NCBI GenBank assembly: GCA_020854265.1
Contig: JADZFU010000004.1
Span: 248,001-312,000 of the forward strand
Length of the DNA: 64,000 bases
Direction: 5' to 3'
From: Candidatus Uhrbacteria bacterium
GTDB lineage: Bacteria; Patescibacteriota; Patescibacteriia; 2-12-FULL-60-25
Shown in pieces: positions 50,681 to 58,001 of this stretch. Each line of letters starts with the position of its first letter. Position 1 is the stretch's first letter. The position numbers and the translations under genes are program-made. The notes beneath the pieces were generated by a model, which saw nothing but the letters and a program-made list of their open reading frames with translations, was not told the origin of the DNA and did no database searches.

Positions 50681-51055
50681 ATGGCCTTCTCGGTTTCCTT
50701 ATTGAAGCTTGCCGTTTCCGAAACCGCCGGCAGTCTGCTGCGTTTTCCATATTGGTGGTATACGGAAGGCCTTTCGAGGATGGTCCGCGTATTGCGCGAC
50801 GGACTTGTATTTCGATATCGCTCGTATGCCATCGGGTTGTGGGCAAAAAATATACTAGTTCCAATGTATGGTCAGTATGATATTACCGGCAGACTGGTAA
50901 GTTTTTTCATGCGGTTTGTCATTCTTGTTTGGCGATGTGCCGCTTTTGCCGTGGAAGCCTTGTTTAATGTCGTATTGGTTGTGCTTTGGATCGCAATGCC
51001 GGTTTTATCGCTCGTGATGCTGCTTGAACCGCTCACCCGTCCTTTCATCGGATAA
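50681..51055 (+). CDS. Small membrane protein next to the membrane Clp ATPase
   Basis: 124 residues from MAFSVSLLKLAVSETAGSLLRFPYWWYTEGL. The track start at 50543 is inside the preceding gene. N-terminal amphipathic part with FPYWWYTEGL, then two hydrophobic helices (about 65-90 and 93-115). One base separates it from the membrane-anchored Clp gene, so it may be its partner or adaptor in the membrane. No known family. Confidence 0.7.
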   Translation: MAFSVSLLKLAVSETAGSLLRFPYWWYTEGLSRMVRVLRDGLVFRYRSYAIGLWAKNILVPMYGQYDITGRLVSFFMRFVILVWRCAAFAVEALFNVVLVVLWIAMPVLSLVMLLEPLTRPFIG

Positions 51056-51056
51056 T

Positions 51057-53708
51057 ATGGCCACTCTTTTAGAACGATGTCCTACATGCCAAGGCGATGG
51101 CCGCGCATCGGTGCGCTGTGATACGTGCAAAGGCGCGGGTGTCATTTTACGGACTGATGTCGGGTCATTGGTATGGAGGCAGCCGTTTACCGCCGAGTTA
51201 TTCGCCATGCGGAAGGTGCGACAATTTGTCGATGGGATTTTACATGCGGTAATCGGGATTGTGATTGCAGGATGTCTTGCCCTCTTTTTGTTCCCGTTTT
51301 TTACGGGAATGCAGGACGACTGGCTGTTTTCGCCATGGTTGTGGTGGGCTGTTTTGTTTGCCTGTTTTCTTATTTATCGCCTTCAAACATCGGGCCGCCG
51401 TACCGAAGACTTGCCTGGTTTCACCATGACCGAGCATGAACGAGACGAACGGCTTCATCCGGATATAGAACGGGAGACCTCGGCTTCATTTAACGAGGCG
51501 GCTTGGCTCGTGCTCGAACGCGCTTATGAGCTCGCCACGAATTCCGGTTCGGCCGAGATCGGTCCGGCCCATTTGTTTGCCTCGGCGCTGACTGCTCCTG
51601 CCGGAGGGATTTTTTTGACACGGCTCGGTATTGATTTTGAACGGCTAAAACCCGGATTAGCCGAGCTCCTTCGCCGAGGAGCGACCGGCATGCCAACCAC
51701 GCTTTCTGCAGCAGGAAAAGAAGTAATTTTGCGTGCGTATTTGGATGCCGTACAGAATCGGCGCCGTCATGTAGGTACTATCGAAATTTTTATTGCCGCA
51801 TTCCAGGCAGATGAGGGGCTTCGCGATTTGTTTGATGCCTCAGGTTATCCTCCTGCCGATGTGCTGCATGTGGCAGAGTGGATCCGTATCCAAGAGCGGC
51901 TTATTGAGGAGCATGATCGGTTTGTGCATTTGGCTTCGCTCAAGCCGAATAGCGCCATGAACCGTTCCATGACCGCACAGGCAACGCCGTTTCTTGACCG
52001 GTTTAGCGAAGATCTTACCAGGCTAGCCCGCGACGGATACCTTCCGCCCTTGATTGGGCGAGACCGTGAAATGGAAGAGCTTCTTCGCGCGCTTGAAAGC
52101 GGACGCAGGTCCGTGGCGTTGGTAGGAGAGCCGGGAGTAGGAAAAACCGCCTTGATAGAAGGGTTGGCAAGAAAAATGGTAGAAGAGGACGTTCCGGCTG
52201 TCCTGTTCGACAAGCGGCTGGTTTCGGTAAATGTGGCGCAAGTGATTGCCGCAGGCGAGCCTGCTATGGCGCCAAACCGTCTCATGTCGCTCCTTCGCGA
52301 GGCGGGCGCGAGCGGAAATATTATTTTGGTCATGCATGGCATCGAATCGCTGGTCGGTACGGGTACGGGAGGACTTGATCTTGCCGAAACGCTTTCATCC
52401 GAGCTCGATAAGGGGTATTTGCTTGTGATCGCGAGCTGTACACCGGAGGCGTGGACATCGACGCTCGAGCGCCGCTCGCTCGGGACAAAATTGGCCAAGG
52501 TCCAGGTCGGCGAAATGTCCGGAGAGGAAGCTATCCGTGTCGCCTTGGCAAAAAGCGGTTCTATCGAATATCAAAATAAAGTTTATTTTACCTTTCAAGC
52601 GGTCGATAAAGCCGTTGGTTTGGCTGGCAGGTATTTGCGCGATTTGCGTCTGCCGGAAAGCGCGCTCGATCTCTTAAAAGAAGCGGCGACCGGAGCAAGG
52701 CGTACCAAGGGCGACGGGAGTTTGGTTACCGCGGAGGATGTGGCGGCCGTGGTCCATGACAAGACCAATGTCCCTGTAGAGGCTGTTACAAAAAACGAGA
52801 GCGATAAATTGCTCTCACTGGAAGAAAAACTACATGGCCGCGTGATCGGACAAAATGAAGCGGTCAAAGCCGTTGCGCAAGCCATGCGCCGGGCACGGGC
52901 GGATATGCGGTCAGGCAACCGTCCTATCGCAAACTTTTTATTCATGGGACCGACGGGTGTCGGAAAAACGGAGCTGGCGAAAGCATTGGCTTCCGAGTAT
53001 TTCGGCAGCGAGGAAATGATGATTCGTTTGGACATGTCCGAGTACCAGCAGCCGTCATCGGTGACGCGGATGATTGGCGCGCCTGGGGACGACCGCGGAG
53101 GACTTTTGACCGAGGCCGTTCGGAAGCGCCCGTTTGCCATCGTACTTTTGGATGAATTGGAAAAAGCGCATCCTGATATTCTTACGCTGTTCTTGCAGGT
53201 GATGGATGATGGCCGTTTAACCGACGGGGTTGGCCGGACCATCGACTTTACGAATGTTGTGCTGATTGCAACATCCAATGCCGGCACTTCTTATATCCAA
53301 GATCAGGTAAAGGCAGGAGCGTCAATGGAGCGTATCAAGACGGGATTGCTCGAGCAGGAGCTGAAAGGAATATTCCGACCCGAGTTTTTGAACCGATTTG
53401 ACGGCGTCATTGTGTTCAAGCCGCTCGAACTGGACGATGTGACACAAATAGCCTGGCTTCTTTTGCAAGGCGTTACCAAGCGCTTGGCGGAGAAAGGTAT
53501 CAATTTTCGAGCCGAGGACGAAGCTGTGGAGGAATTGGCTGCTGCCGGATTTGATCCGCTCTATGGTGCGAGACCTCTGCGCCGGGTGATTCAAGAACGC
53601 GTCGAGAACGGACTTGCGGATTTGCTGCTGACCAACTCGGTAAAACGGAAAGACACGGTCGTATTAAAAGCAGGAGGAAGTTTGCAAGTCGAGGCTTGGA
53701 GTGCATAA
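51057..53708 (+). CDS. Membrane-anchored Clp/Hsp100 AAA+ ATPase with zinc finger and altered D1
   Basis: 883 residues. Residues 5-28 are a DnaJ-type zinc finger CPTCQGDGRASVRCDTCKGAG. Two membrane helices follow (about 64-85 and 93-110), then a Clp N-domain-like region (LVLERAYELATNSGSAEIGPAHLFASAL). D1 has Walker A GEPGVGKTALIEG near 355, but its Walker B reads LVMHGIESLVGTG instead of the usual hhhhDE. D2 near 630 is intact: GPTGVGKTELAKAL and VLLDELEKAHPD. No coiled-coil M-domain and no obvious LGF/IGF ClpP loop. Probably a membrane-bound unfoldase; a ClpP partner is not shown. Confidence 0.88.
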   Translation: MATLLERCPTCQGDGRASVRCDTCKGAGVILRTDVGSLVWRQPFTAELFAMRKVRQFVDGILHAVIGIVIAGCLALFLFPFFTGMQDDWLFSPWLWWAVLFACFLIYRLQTSGRRTEDLPGFTMTEHERDERLHPDIERETSASFNEAAWLVLERAYELATNSGSAEIGPAHLFASALTAPAGGIFLTRLGIDFERLKPGLAELLRRGATGMPTTLSAAGKEVILRAYLDAVQNRRRHVGTIEIFIAAFQADEGLRDLFDASGYPPADVLHVAEWIRIQERLIEEHDRFVHLASLKPNSAMNRSMTAQATPFLDRFSEDLTRLARDGYLPPLIGRDREMEELLRALESGRRSVALVGEPGVGKTALIEGLARKMVEEDVPAVLFDKRLVSVNVAQVIAAGEPAMAPNRLMSLLREAGASGNIILVMHGIESLVGTGTGGLDLAETLSSELDKGYLLVIASCTPEAWTSTLERRSLGTKLAKVQVGEMSGEEAIRVALAKSGSIEYQNKVYFTFQAVDKAVGLAGRYLRDLRLPESALDLLKEAATGARRTKGDGSLVTAEDVAAVVHDKTNVPVEAVTKNESDKLLSLEEKLHGRVIGQNEAVKAVAQAMRRARADMRSGNRPIANFLFMGPTGVGKTELAKALASEYFGSEEMMIRLDMSEYQQPSSVTRMIGAPGDDRGGLLTEAVRKRPFAIVLLDELEKAHPDILTLFLQVMDDGRLTDGVGRTIDFTNVVLIATSNAGTSYIQDQVKAGASMERIKTGLLEQELKGIFRPEFLNRFDGVIVFKPLELDDVTQIAWLLLQGVTKRLAEKGINFRAEDEAVEELAAAGFDPLYGARPLRRVIQERVENGLADLLLTNSVKRKDTVVLKAGGSLQVEAWSA

Positions 53709-53736
53709 AAACCCCTGCAAGAGAAGCAGGGGTTTT
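53708..53736. terminator. Bidirectional terminator
   Basis: AAAACCCCTGC-aagagaa-GCAGGGGTTTT between the Clp gene and the convergent unit H; the stop codon of unit H lies at its edge. Confidence 0.85.
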
Positions 53737-54196
53737 ACTTGGTATACGGTTCGAGAGCGGCTACGTCCTGTACGAGCGAGCGCAGACGATCGAATTCGTA
53801 GCCTATGCATAGGCCGCGCGCATCGGAGTCGGCGATTGCCGACTCGATGAGATCGTTCGGGTACTCGGTGTGGAAAATGAATTCCGTCCGGTCGCCGTAG
53901 ACGAGCTTCAGAGCCTCGATGGTCCAGTCAATGTCGGTGAATTCATCGACACTGATGATTGCGAGATCGATATCGAGCTGCTGCTTGATATCGCCGGGCA
54001 TTGCGCCAAGCGATTGGATGAGCGGAGTGCGGCCCGAGTACGTGCACGTCTCCAGATAGAGCTTCATGCTCTTTGCGAGTTCGGGCTGATGCTCGTTGAT
54101 GATGTGGATTCGAATGAACGCGTTGGGATCGGGAGGAACGGTTGCCCGATCCTCCGGACGGGCCGTGATGACCTCGTCTTCTTCGGAATCAGACAT
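53735..54196 (-). CDS. Unknown acidic protein, GC-rich solo unit H
   Basis: 153 residues, MSDSEEDEVITARPEDRATVPPDPN... with GCGGGGG as a possible ribosome binding site. From residue 25 the pattern RIHIINEHQPELAKSMKLYLETC...LDIDLAIISVDEF...YGDRTEFIFHTEY...GLCIGYEFDRLRSLVQDV loosely resembles a receiver-like alpha/beta fold. Without a clear phospho-Asp pocket I do not assign it. GC-ending codons, own promoter and terminator. Confidence 0.68.
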   Translation of the reverse strand: MSDSEEDEVITARPEDRATVPPDPNAFIRIHIINEHQPELAKSMKLYLETCTYSGRTPLIQSLGAMPGDIKQQLDIDLAIISVDEFTDIDWTIEALKLVYGDRTEFIFHTEYPNDLIESAIADSDARGLCIGYEFDRLRSLVQDVAALEPYTK

Positions 54197-54211
54197 AGTT
54201 ACCCCCGCGAC

Positions 54212-54240
54212 AATTGATCATGCAAAAACCGATTTGTCAA
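54212..54240 (-). promoter_or_regulatory. Possible promoter of unit H
   Basis: TTGACA - 17 bases - TCAATT on the minus strand; the -35 is perfect, the -10 is weak. Confidence 0.4.
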
Positions 54241-54272
54241 TCCGACGGATGTCTGGGAGAATCAAAAAAGTC

Positions 54273-55322
54273 ATGAATCAACCGTTATTTTGGATGATGG
54301 CAGCCGCATTGCCTGCGGGAGCGGTTTTCCTTTTTGCCTATATTGTTCAGCGTTTTGCCTATGGCGCAAAGATTGTTGACGAACCATCAGGAGGCAGAAA
54401 AATCCACCAAAAAACAACGGCATTACTTGGAGGCTGGGCCGTCGGAATACCACTGCTCATTCTGATAGCGGGACTCGATTGGTTCGGCATATTTTTTGAA
54501 TTATCCAATGGCAGGCTTCAGCCTTTGCAGATCAGCGGGATTTTAGGGGGAGTATGTCTGCTGCTTTTGGGCGGCGGATTGGATGATCGGTATAATCTTA
54601 AGCCGCTTGTCCAGATCTGTTTTCCCCTTAGCGCCAGTATTTTAGTAGCGTTGACAGGCACGAGGATTAGCCATGTAACGAATCCGCTGGATGGCACGCC
54701 GTTTATTTTGCCGTTTCAAACGCTTCTTACCATTGCATGGCTGCTGGGAGTGACCTATGCAACAAAATTGATGGATGGCATCGATGGTCTCGTAGCCGGA
54801 CAGACCGTCATTGGATCGTCCGTGATTGCGGCTTTGGCCTTATCCGCCGCGTACTTTCAGCCCGCGGTCGCGCTCATTGCGCTCATGACTGCATCGGCTT
54901 TTGCGGGATTCTTGCCGCACAATGTCCATCCGGCAAAGCAATTTTTAGGGGAGTCGGGGAGTACGCTCGCTGGATTTTTACTCGGGACGCTGTCTATCCT
55001 TGGCAGCACCAAGCTTGCGACCGGACTCATGGCACTCGCGTTGCCGCTTACGGATGCGGCGATTGTCATCAGCGGACGGGTCATGCGCGGATCATCCCCG
55101 TTTAAAGGAGACGATACCCATCTCCATTTCAAGCTTTTGAAAGCCGGATTTTCCCAGCGGCAAGTCGTTTCATTGATGTGGGGTCTTTCCTTGGCATGCG
55201 GAATCGCTGCCTTATCCCTGCAGACCAGAGGCAAGCTTTTTCTGATTGTTTTTCTCCTGCTCGTGACGGCGGGACTCTCGTTTATGGCGGGTAAAAAATC
55301 ATTTACAAAAACATCCCTATGA
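54273..55322 (+). CDS. Polyprenyl-phosphate GlcNAc-1-phosphate transferase (WecA/MraY family)
   Basis: 349 residues from MNQPLFWMMAAAL, about 10 membrane helices. Family motifs: DEPSGGRKIHQKTTALLGG, GGGLDDRYNLKPLVQ, TKLMDGIDGLVAGQT and GDDTHLHFKLLKAG (the His cluster of WecA-type enzymes). It starts lipid-linked glycan assembly on undecaprenyl phosphate; UppS, which makes that lipid, is at 62.5 kb. WecA-like is more likely than MraY because of the DDTHLHF motif and the position outside a mur cluster. Confidence 0.88.
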   Translation: MNQPLFWMMAAALPAGAVFLFAYIVQRFAYGAKIVDEPSGGRKIHQKTTALLGGWAVGIPLLILIAGLDWFGIFFELSNGRLQPLQISGILGGVCLLLLGGGLDDRYNLKPLVQICFPLSASILVALTGTRISHVTNPLDGTPFILPFQTLLTIAWLLGVTYATKLMDGIDGLVAGQTVIGSSVIAALALSAAYFQPAVALIALMTASAFAGFLPHNVHPAKQFLGESGSTLAGFLLGTLSILGSTKLATGLMALALPLTDAAIVISGRVMRGSSPFKGDDTHLHFKLLKAGFSQRQVVSLMWGLSLACGIAALSLQTRGKLFLIVFLLLVTAGLSFMAGKKSFTKTSL

Positions 55323-55876
55323 ACCCCGGATCAAGTTTTGGTTGCTGGAAGGTTATCATTATTTTGTTCTGTATCTTGATGTTTGTTGCATCGATATTTT
55401 CATTCAGCGCGTTCAAATGGCTCGAATCGCTTCCTATCAATAGCGAGACGATCGGTTTTGATTTCAAATTTAACAGCGAAACAGGAGAGCAGATTTTCAA
55501 ACAGACGTTCAATACGACCTTGAACGGAAAGGAAATCGAATTAGAAATTGCCGATGAGCCGGCAGAAATCCGCCAAGGGCTTTCCGATCGGAAAGAGATG
55601 GGAGATGCGGAGGGTATGCTGTTTCTATTGGAACGCGGACATCATCCATTCTGGATGAACCGGATGCATTTTTCTCTCGATATGATTTGGATAGACCAAG
55701 GTATTGTGGTTGATATCGCAAGGGATGTGCCGCCGCCGAGCGAGACTGGCGGAGTTCCGGTGACGCGAGATCCCGGGGTGGAGGCAGATATGGTTTTGGA
55801 GCTAACCGCAGGCGGTGCGGAGCGTTATGAAGTGCGGGTAGGGCAGCCGCTCGATATCGAGGGATTGGCAAGATAA
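55319..55876 (+). CDS. DUF192-family membrane-anchored protein
   Basis: 185 residues. Anchor helix about 11-33 (VIIILFCILMFVASIFSFSAF), a linker, then a DUF192 domain: LEIADEPAEIRQGLSDRKEMGDAEGMLFLLERGHHPFWMNRMHFSLDMIWIDQGIVVDI and VLELTAGGAERYEVRVGQPLDI. Function of DUF192 is unknown. ATGA overlap with the transferase gene. Confidence 0.9.
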   Translation: MNPGSSFGCWKVIIILFCILMFVASIFSFSAFKWLESLPINSETIGFDFKFNSETGEQIFKQTFNTTLNGKEIELEIADEPAEIRQGLSDRKEMGDAEGMLFLLERGHHPFWMNRMHFSLDMIWIDQGIVVDIARDVPPPSETGGVPVTRDPGVEADMVLELTAGGAERYEVRVGQPLDIEGLAR

Positions 55877-55881
55877 AGGGG

Positions 55882-55910
55882 TTGACTTTTATTATAATTT
55901 CTGCTAGGTT
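55882..55910 (+). promoter_or_regulatory. Promoter of GC-rich solo unit I
   Basis: TTGACT - 17 bases - TAGGTT with an extended -10 (TGcTAGGTT). Leader with GGCGGAGGA before the ATG at 55928. Confidence 0.65.
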
Positions 55911-55927
55911 GTGGGGCGGAGGAATTC

Positions 55928-56677
55928 ATGAACGATCCGTTCTTTTCGCGGTTCGCAGAGACCATGCTCGCAAGCGCCAAGTTTCCGTTTCCGGAGGGCG
56001 TGGATCCGGTCGAGCTGATCACATCACACTTCGAGATCGTGCCGGGGCGGGTGGGGACCGTCCACCACCAGCGCGCGATGCTCAAGGCCGTGATGGCCCG
56101 AATCCTGCAAGCGCAGGGCGGGCGCGGTTATCCCGCGCGTCACGAACGCCTTCTCAAGTCCGCTGCGGACTGGACCAAGGTCGATCCCGCTGCCTACGCC
56201 GAGATCCTGCTCGAGGCCTGTGCCGCCGACCACTTGCTCGGAATTCCGAACAAGGAGGAGTGGGCCAAGGACAATGCCTTGGGCAAGTCGCTGTCGGTGG
56301 CCTTCGTGGAAACAGCGGTCTATCTCTTCACGGTCAAGGACATCGATTGGGTCGTGAACATGCGCTGCTGTCATCACGCCAGCCGTGAGATGGAGGAGGT
56401 GATGTTGGGCGAGGTGCTGAACATTCTCGTCGGCAAGCGGACCGATGTGCTGGCTTGGATCCTCCCGGGAGCACATCGCAAGACCAAGACCCTCGAACAC
56501 GTCTTGCAGCTGTTTCTCGGCGACGATCTCGAAACCAAGGACAAGCCGCTCGACACGGCGGGGTACGAGATCGTCACGCTGTGCATGCGTGACGAGAGCC
56601 GCGACATCCCGGACGAGCAGATGAGCGAGATGCTCAACAAGCTGGCCAAGCCGAAGCAGGAAGCGGCCCGAAGCTGA
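55928..56677 (+). CDS. Unknown helical protein, GC-rich solo unit I
   Basis: 249 residues, MNDPFFSRFAETMLASAKFPFPEGVDPVELITSHFEIV... The strongest composition contrast in the window: GC-ending codons almost throughout. Mostly helical, cytoplasmic, with MRCCHHASREMEEVM in the middle, a Cys-Cys-His-His cluster that might bind metal. No family recognised. Own promoter, Shine-Dalgarno and terminator. Confidence 0.72.
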   Translation: MNDPFFSRFAETMLASAKFPFPEGVDPVELITSHFEIVPGRVGTVHHQRAMLKAVMARILQAQGGRGYPARHERLLKSAADWTKVDPAAYAEILLEACAADHLLGIPNKEEWAKDNALGKSLSVAFVETAVYLFTVKDIDWVVNMRCCHHASREMEEVMLGEVLNILVGKRTDVLAWILPGAHRKTKTLEHVLQLFLGDDLETKDKPLDTAGYEIVTLCMRDESRDIPDEQMSEMLNKLAKPKQEAARS

Positions 56678-56682
56678 ACCCG

Positions 56683-56716
56683 AACCCCTCTCTTTTTGGC
56701 TAAAGAGAGGGGTTTT
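56683..56716 (+). terminator. Terminator of unit I
   Basis: AACCCCTCTC-tttttggctaaa-GAGAGGGGTTTT, 6 bases after the stop. Confidence 0.85.
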
Positions 56717-56734
56717 CTATTGGAATAGCGGGGT

Positions 56735-56763
56735 TTGACATTCTCATCGTTTTCAGATAGGGT
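56735..56763 (+). promoter_or_regulatory. Promoter of rplU
   Basis: TTGACA - 17 bases - TAGGGT; RNA would start about 9 bases before the ATG at 56779. Confidence 0.6.
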
Positions 56764-56778
56764 ATGCGAATCAAAAAT

Positions 56779-57081
56779 ATGTTTGCTGTCATCAAAACCG
56801 GCGGAAAGCAGTACCTCGTCAAAGAGGGAGACGTCCTGTCCGTAGAAAAATTGGTTGCCGAGCCGGGTTCGAGCGTGTCTTTTGATGTGCTCATGACCGG
56901 AGAAGGCGACAAGATTAATGTCGGTACGCCGCTGCTTCCGGGCAAGGCGACGGGCGAAATCATGGCGCATGGCCGCGAAGCAAAGATTTCGGTCGTAAAG
57001 TACAAAGCCAAGAGCCGTTACACGCGCCGCACCGGACACCGCCAACATTTCACCAAGGTAAAGATCACAAAAATCGCCTAA
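56779..57081 (+). CDS. rplU: 50S ribosomal protein L21
   Basis: 100 residues from MFAVIKTGGKQYLVKEGDVLSVEKL, the standard L21 start; the in-frame ATG at 56764 would add five residues and sits on the promoter. C-terminal motif KSRYTRRTGHRQHFTKVKITKI is typical. The usual neighbour rpmA (L27) does not follow; recR converges instead, with overlapping stops. Confidence 0.96.
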   Translation: MFAVIKTGGKQYLVKEGDVLSVEKLVAEPGSSVSFDVLMTGEGDKINVGTPLLPGKATGEIMAHGREAKISVVKYKAKSRYTRRTGHRQHFTKVKITKIA

Positions 57082-57093
57082 CGGCGATTTTTT
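57070..57093. terminator. Terminator formed by the ends of rplU and recR
   Basis: AAAATCGCC-taac-GGCGATTTTTT. The 4-base loop holds both stop codons (TAA for rplU, TAG for recR), so the terminator is built from coding sequence of two convergent genes. Confidence 0.8.
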
Positions 57094-57671
57094 AGTGCAT
57101 CGGAAAGCGTATTGGCATCCGCATACTCGAGCGCGGCTCCGGTCGGTAATCCGCGGGCGAGCCGTGTGACCGTTACCGGAAAATCGGTTAATCGTTTGCG
57201 GATGAATAGCGCAGTCACATCGCCGGGGAGATCGGCATCGAGTGCCAAAATTACTTCTTTGATTTTTGATCCGCTGATTCTGGAAGCGAGTTTTTCGATC
57301 GAAAGCGTTTCGGGCGTGCGGCCTTCGATCGGATCTATGGTGCCGCCGAGAACATGGTAAAGGCCTTTATAGGCAGCCGTGTCTTCTACGGCGCGTATAT
57401 CCGGCGACGTTGCAACTACGCATAGGATAGAGCCGTCGCGGCTCGGATCGCTGCAATATGCGCATGGCGACCGATCCGACCATTGACCGCAGGTATCACA
57501 GTGCCGAACTTGTTCGGCGAGACGCTGGATATTTCGGGCAAAACGTTCGATGGATTCTTTGGGTTGGGTGACAAGCCAATAGGCGTAACGCAATGCCGCC
57601 CGCGGCCCGACTCCGGGTAGCGAGTCGAACGCGCTGGCGGCGTTCTGGATTGGTTCCGGGAGTTGGGACAT
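57078..57671 (-). CDS. recR: Recombination protein RecR
   Basis: 197 residues. N-terminal HhH (AASAFDSLPGVGPRAALRYAYWL), four-Cys zinc finger CDTCGQWSDRSPCAYC, then a Toprim domain with VVATSPDIRAVEDT and LALDADLPGDVTALFI, and a C-terminal Walker-B-like ARGLPTG. Loads RecA with RecO/RecF at gaps. Sits directly after ybaB, the usual order in bacteria. Confidence 0.95.
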   Translation of the reverse strand: MSQLPEPIQNAASAFDSLPGVGPRAALRYAYWLVTQPKESIERFARNIQRLAEQVRHCDTCGQWSDRSPCAYCSDPSRDGSILCVVATSPDIRAVEDTAAYKGLYHVLGGTIDPIEGRTPETLSIEKLASRISGSKIKEVILALDADLPGDVTALFIRKRLTDFPVTVTRLARGLPTGAALEYADANTLSDALKNRR

Positions 57672-57980
57672 TTATTTGATCAGATCGCCGAATTCTTTGG
57701 CGAGGTCCGGTCCGCCCATTTCCTGCAGCTTTTTTGCCATCTTGGTTTTGATTTTCTTCATGGCATCGTTTACGGCATCTTTGACGAGGCCTTCCAGCTT
57801 TTCGCGGTTATCCATGGCGCTTTGGTCGATGCTGACGGACTGGATGTCTTGGTTGCCATTGACCGTGACTTTTACCTTGCCCCAGCCGGCCGAGCCTTCG
57901 TCAGTAATGGTGGCAAGTTCGCTCTGCAGACCCTTGGCTTTATCGCGCAAATCTTTGAATTGTTTGAGTTTGTTGAACAT
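57672..57980 (-). CDS. Nucleoid-associated protein YbaB/EbfC family
   Basis: 102 residues. MFNKLKQFKDLRDKAKGLQSELATITDEGSAGWGKVKVTVNGNQDIQSVSIDQ... matches YbaB: N-terminal helix, beta sheet with GxVxVxxxG, C-terminal helix. Binds DNA as a dimer. The dnaX often seen upstream is absent; dnaB lies upstream instead, then recR follows directly. Confidence 0.92.
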   Translation of the reverse strand: MFNKLKQFKDLRDKAKGLQSELATITDEGSAGWGKVKVTVNGNQDIQSVSIDQSAMDNREKLEGLVKDAVNDAMKKIKTKMAKKLQEMGGPDLAKEFGDLIK

Positions 57981-58001
57981 AGTCAGCGAGACGTTAGCAT
58001 A

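Noticed and set aside
53735-54196. Calling unit H a response regulator
   Set aside because: The alpha/beta pattern is loosely similar, but a complete acidic pocket with phospho-Asp, Ser/Thr and Lys could not be placed.
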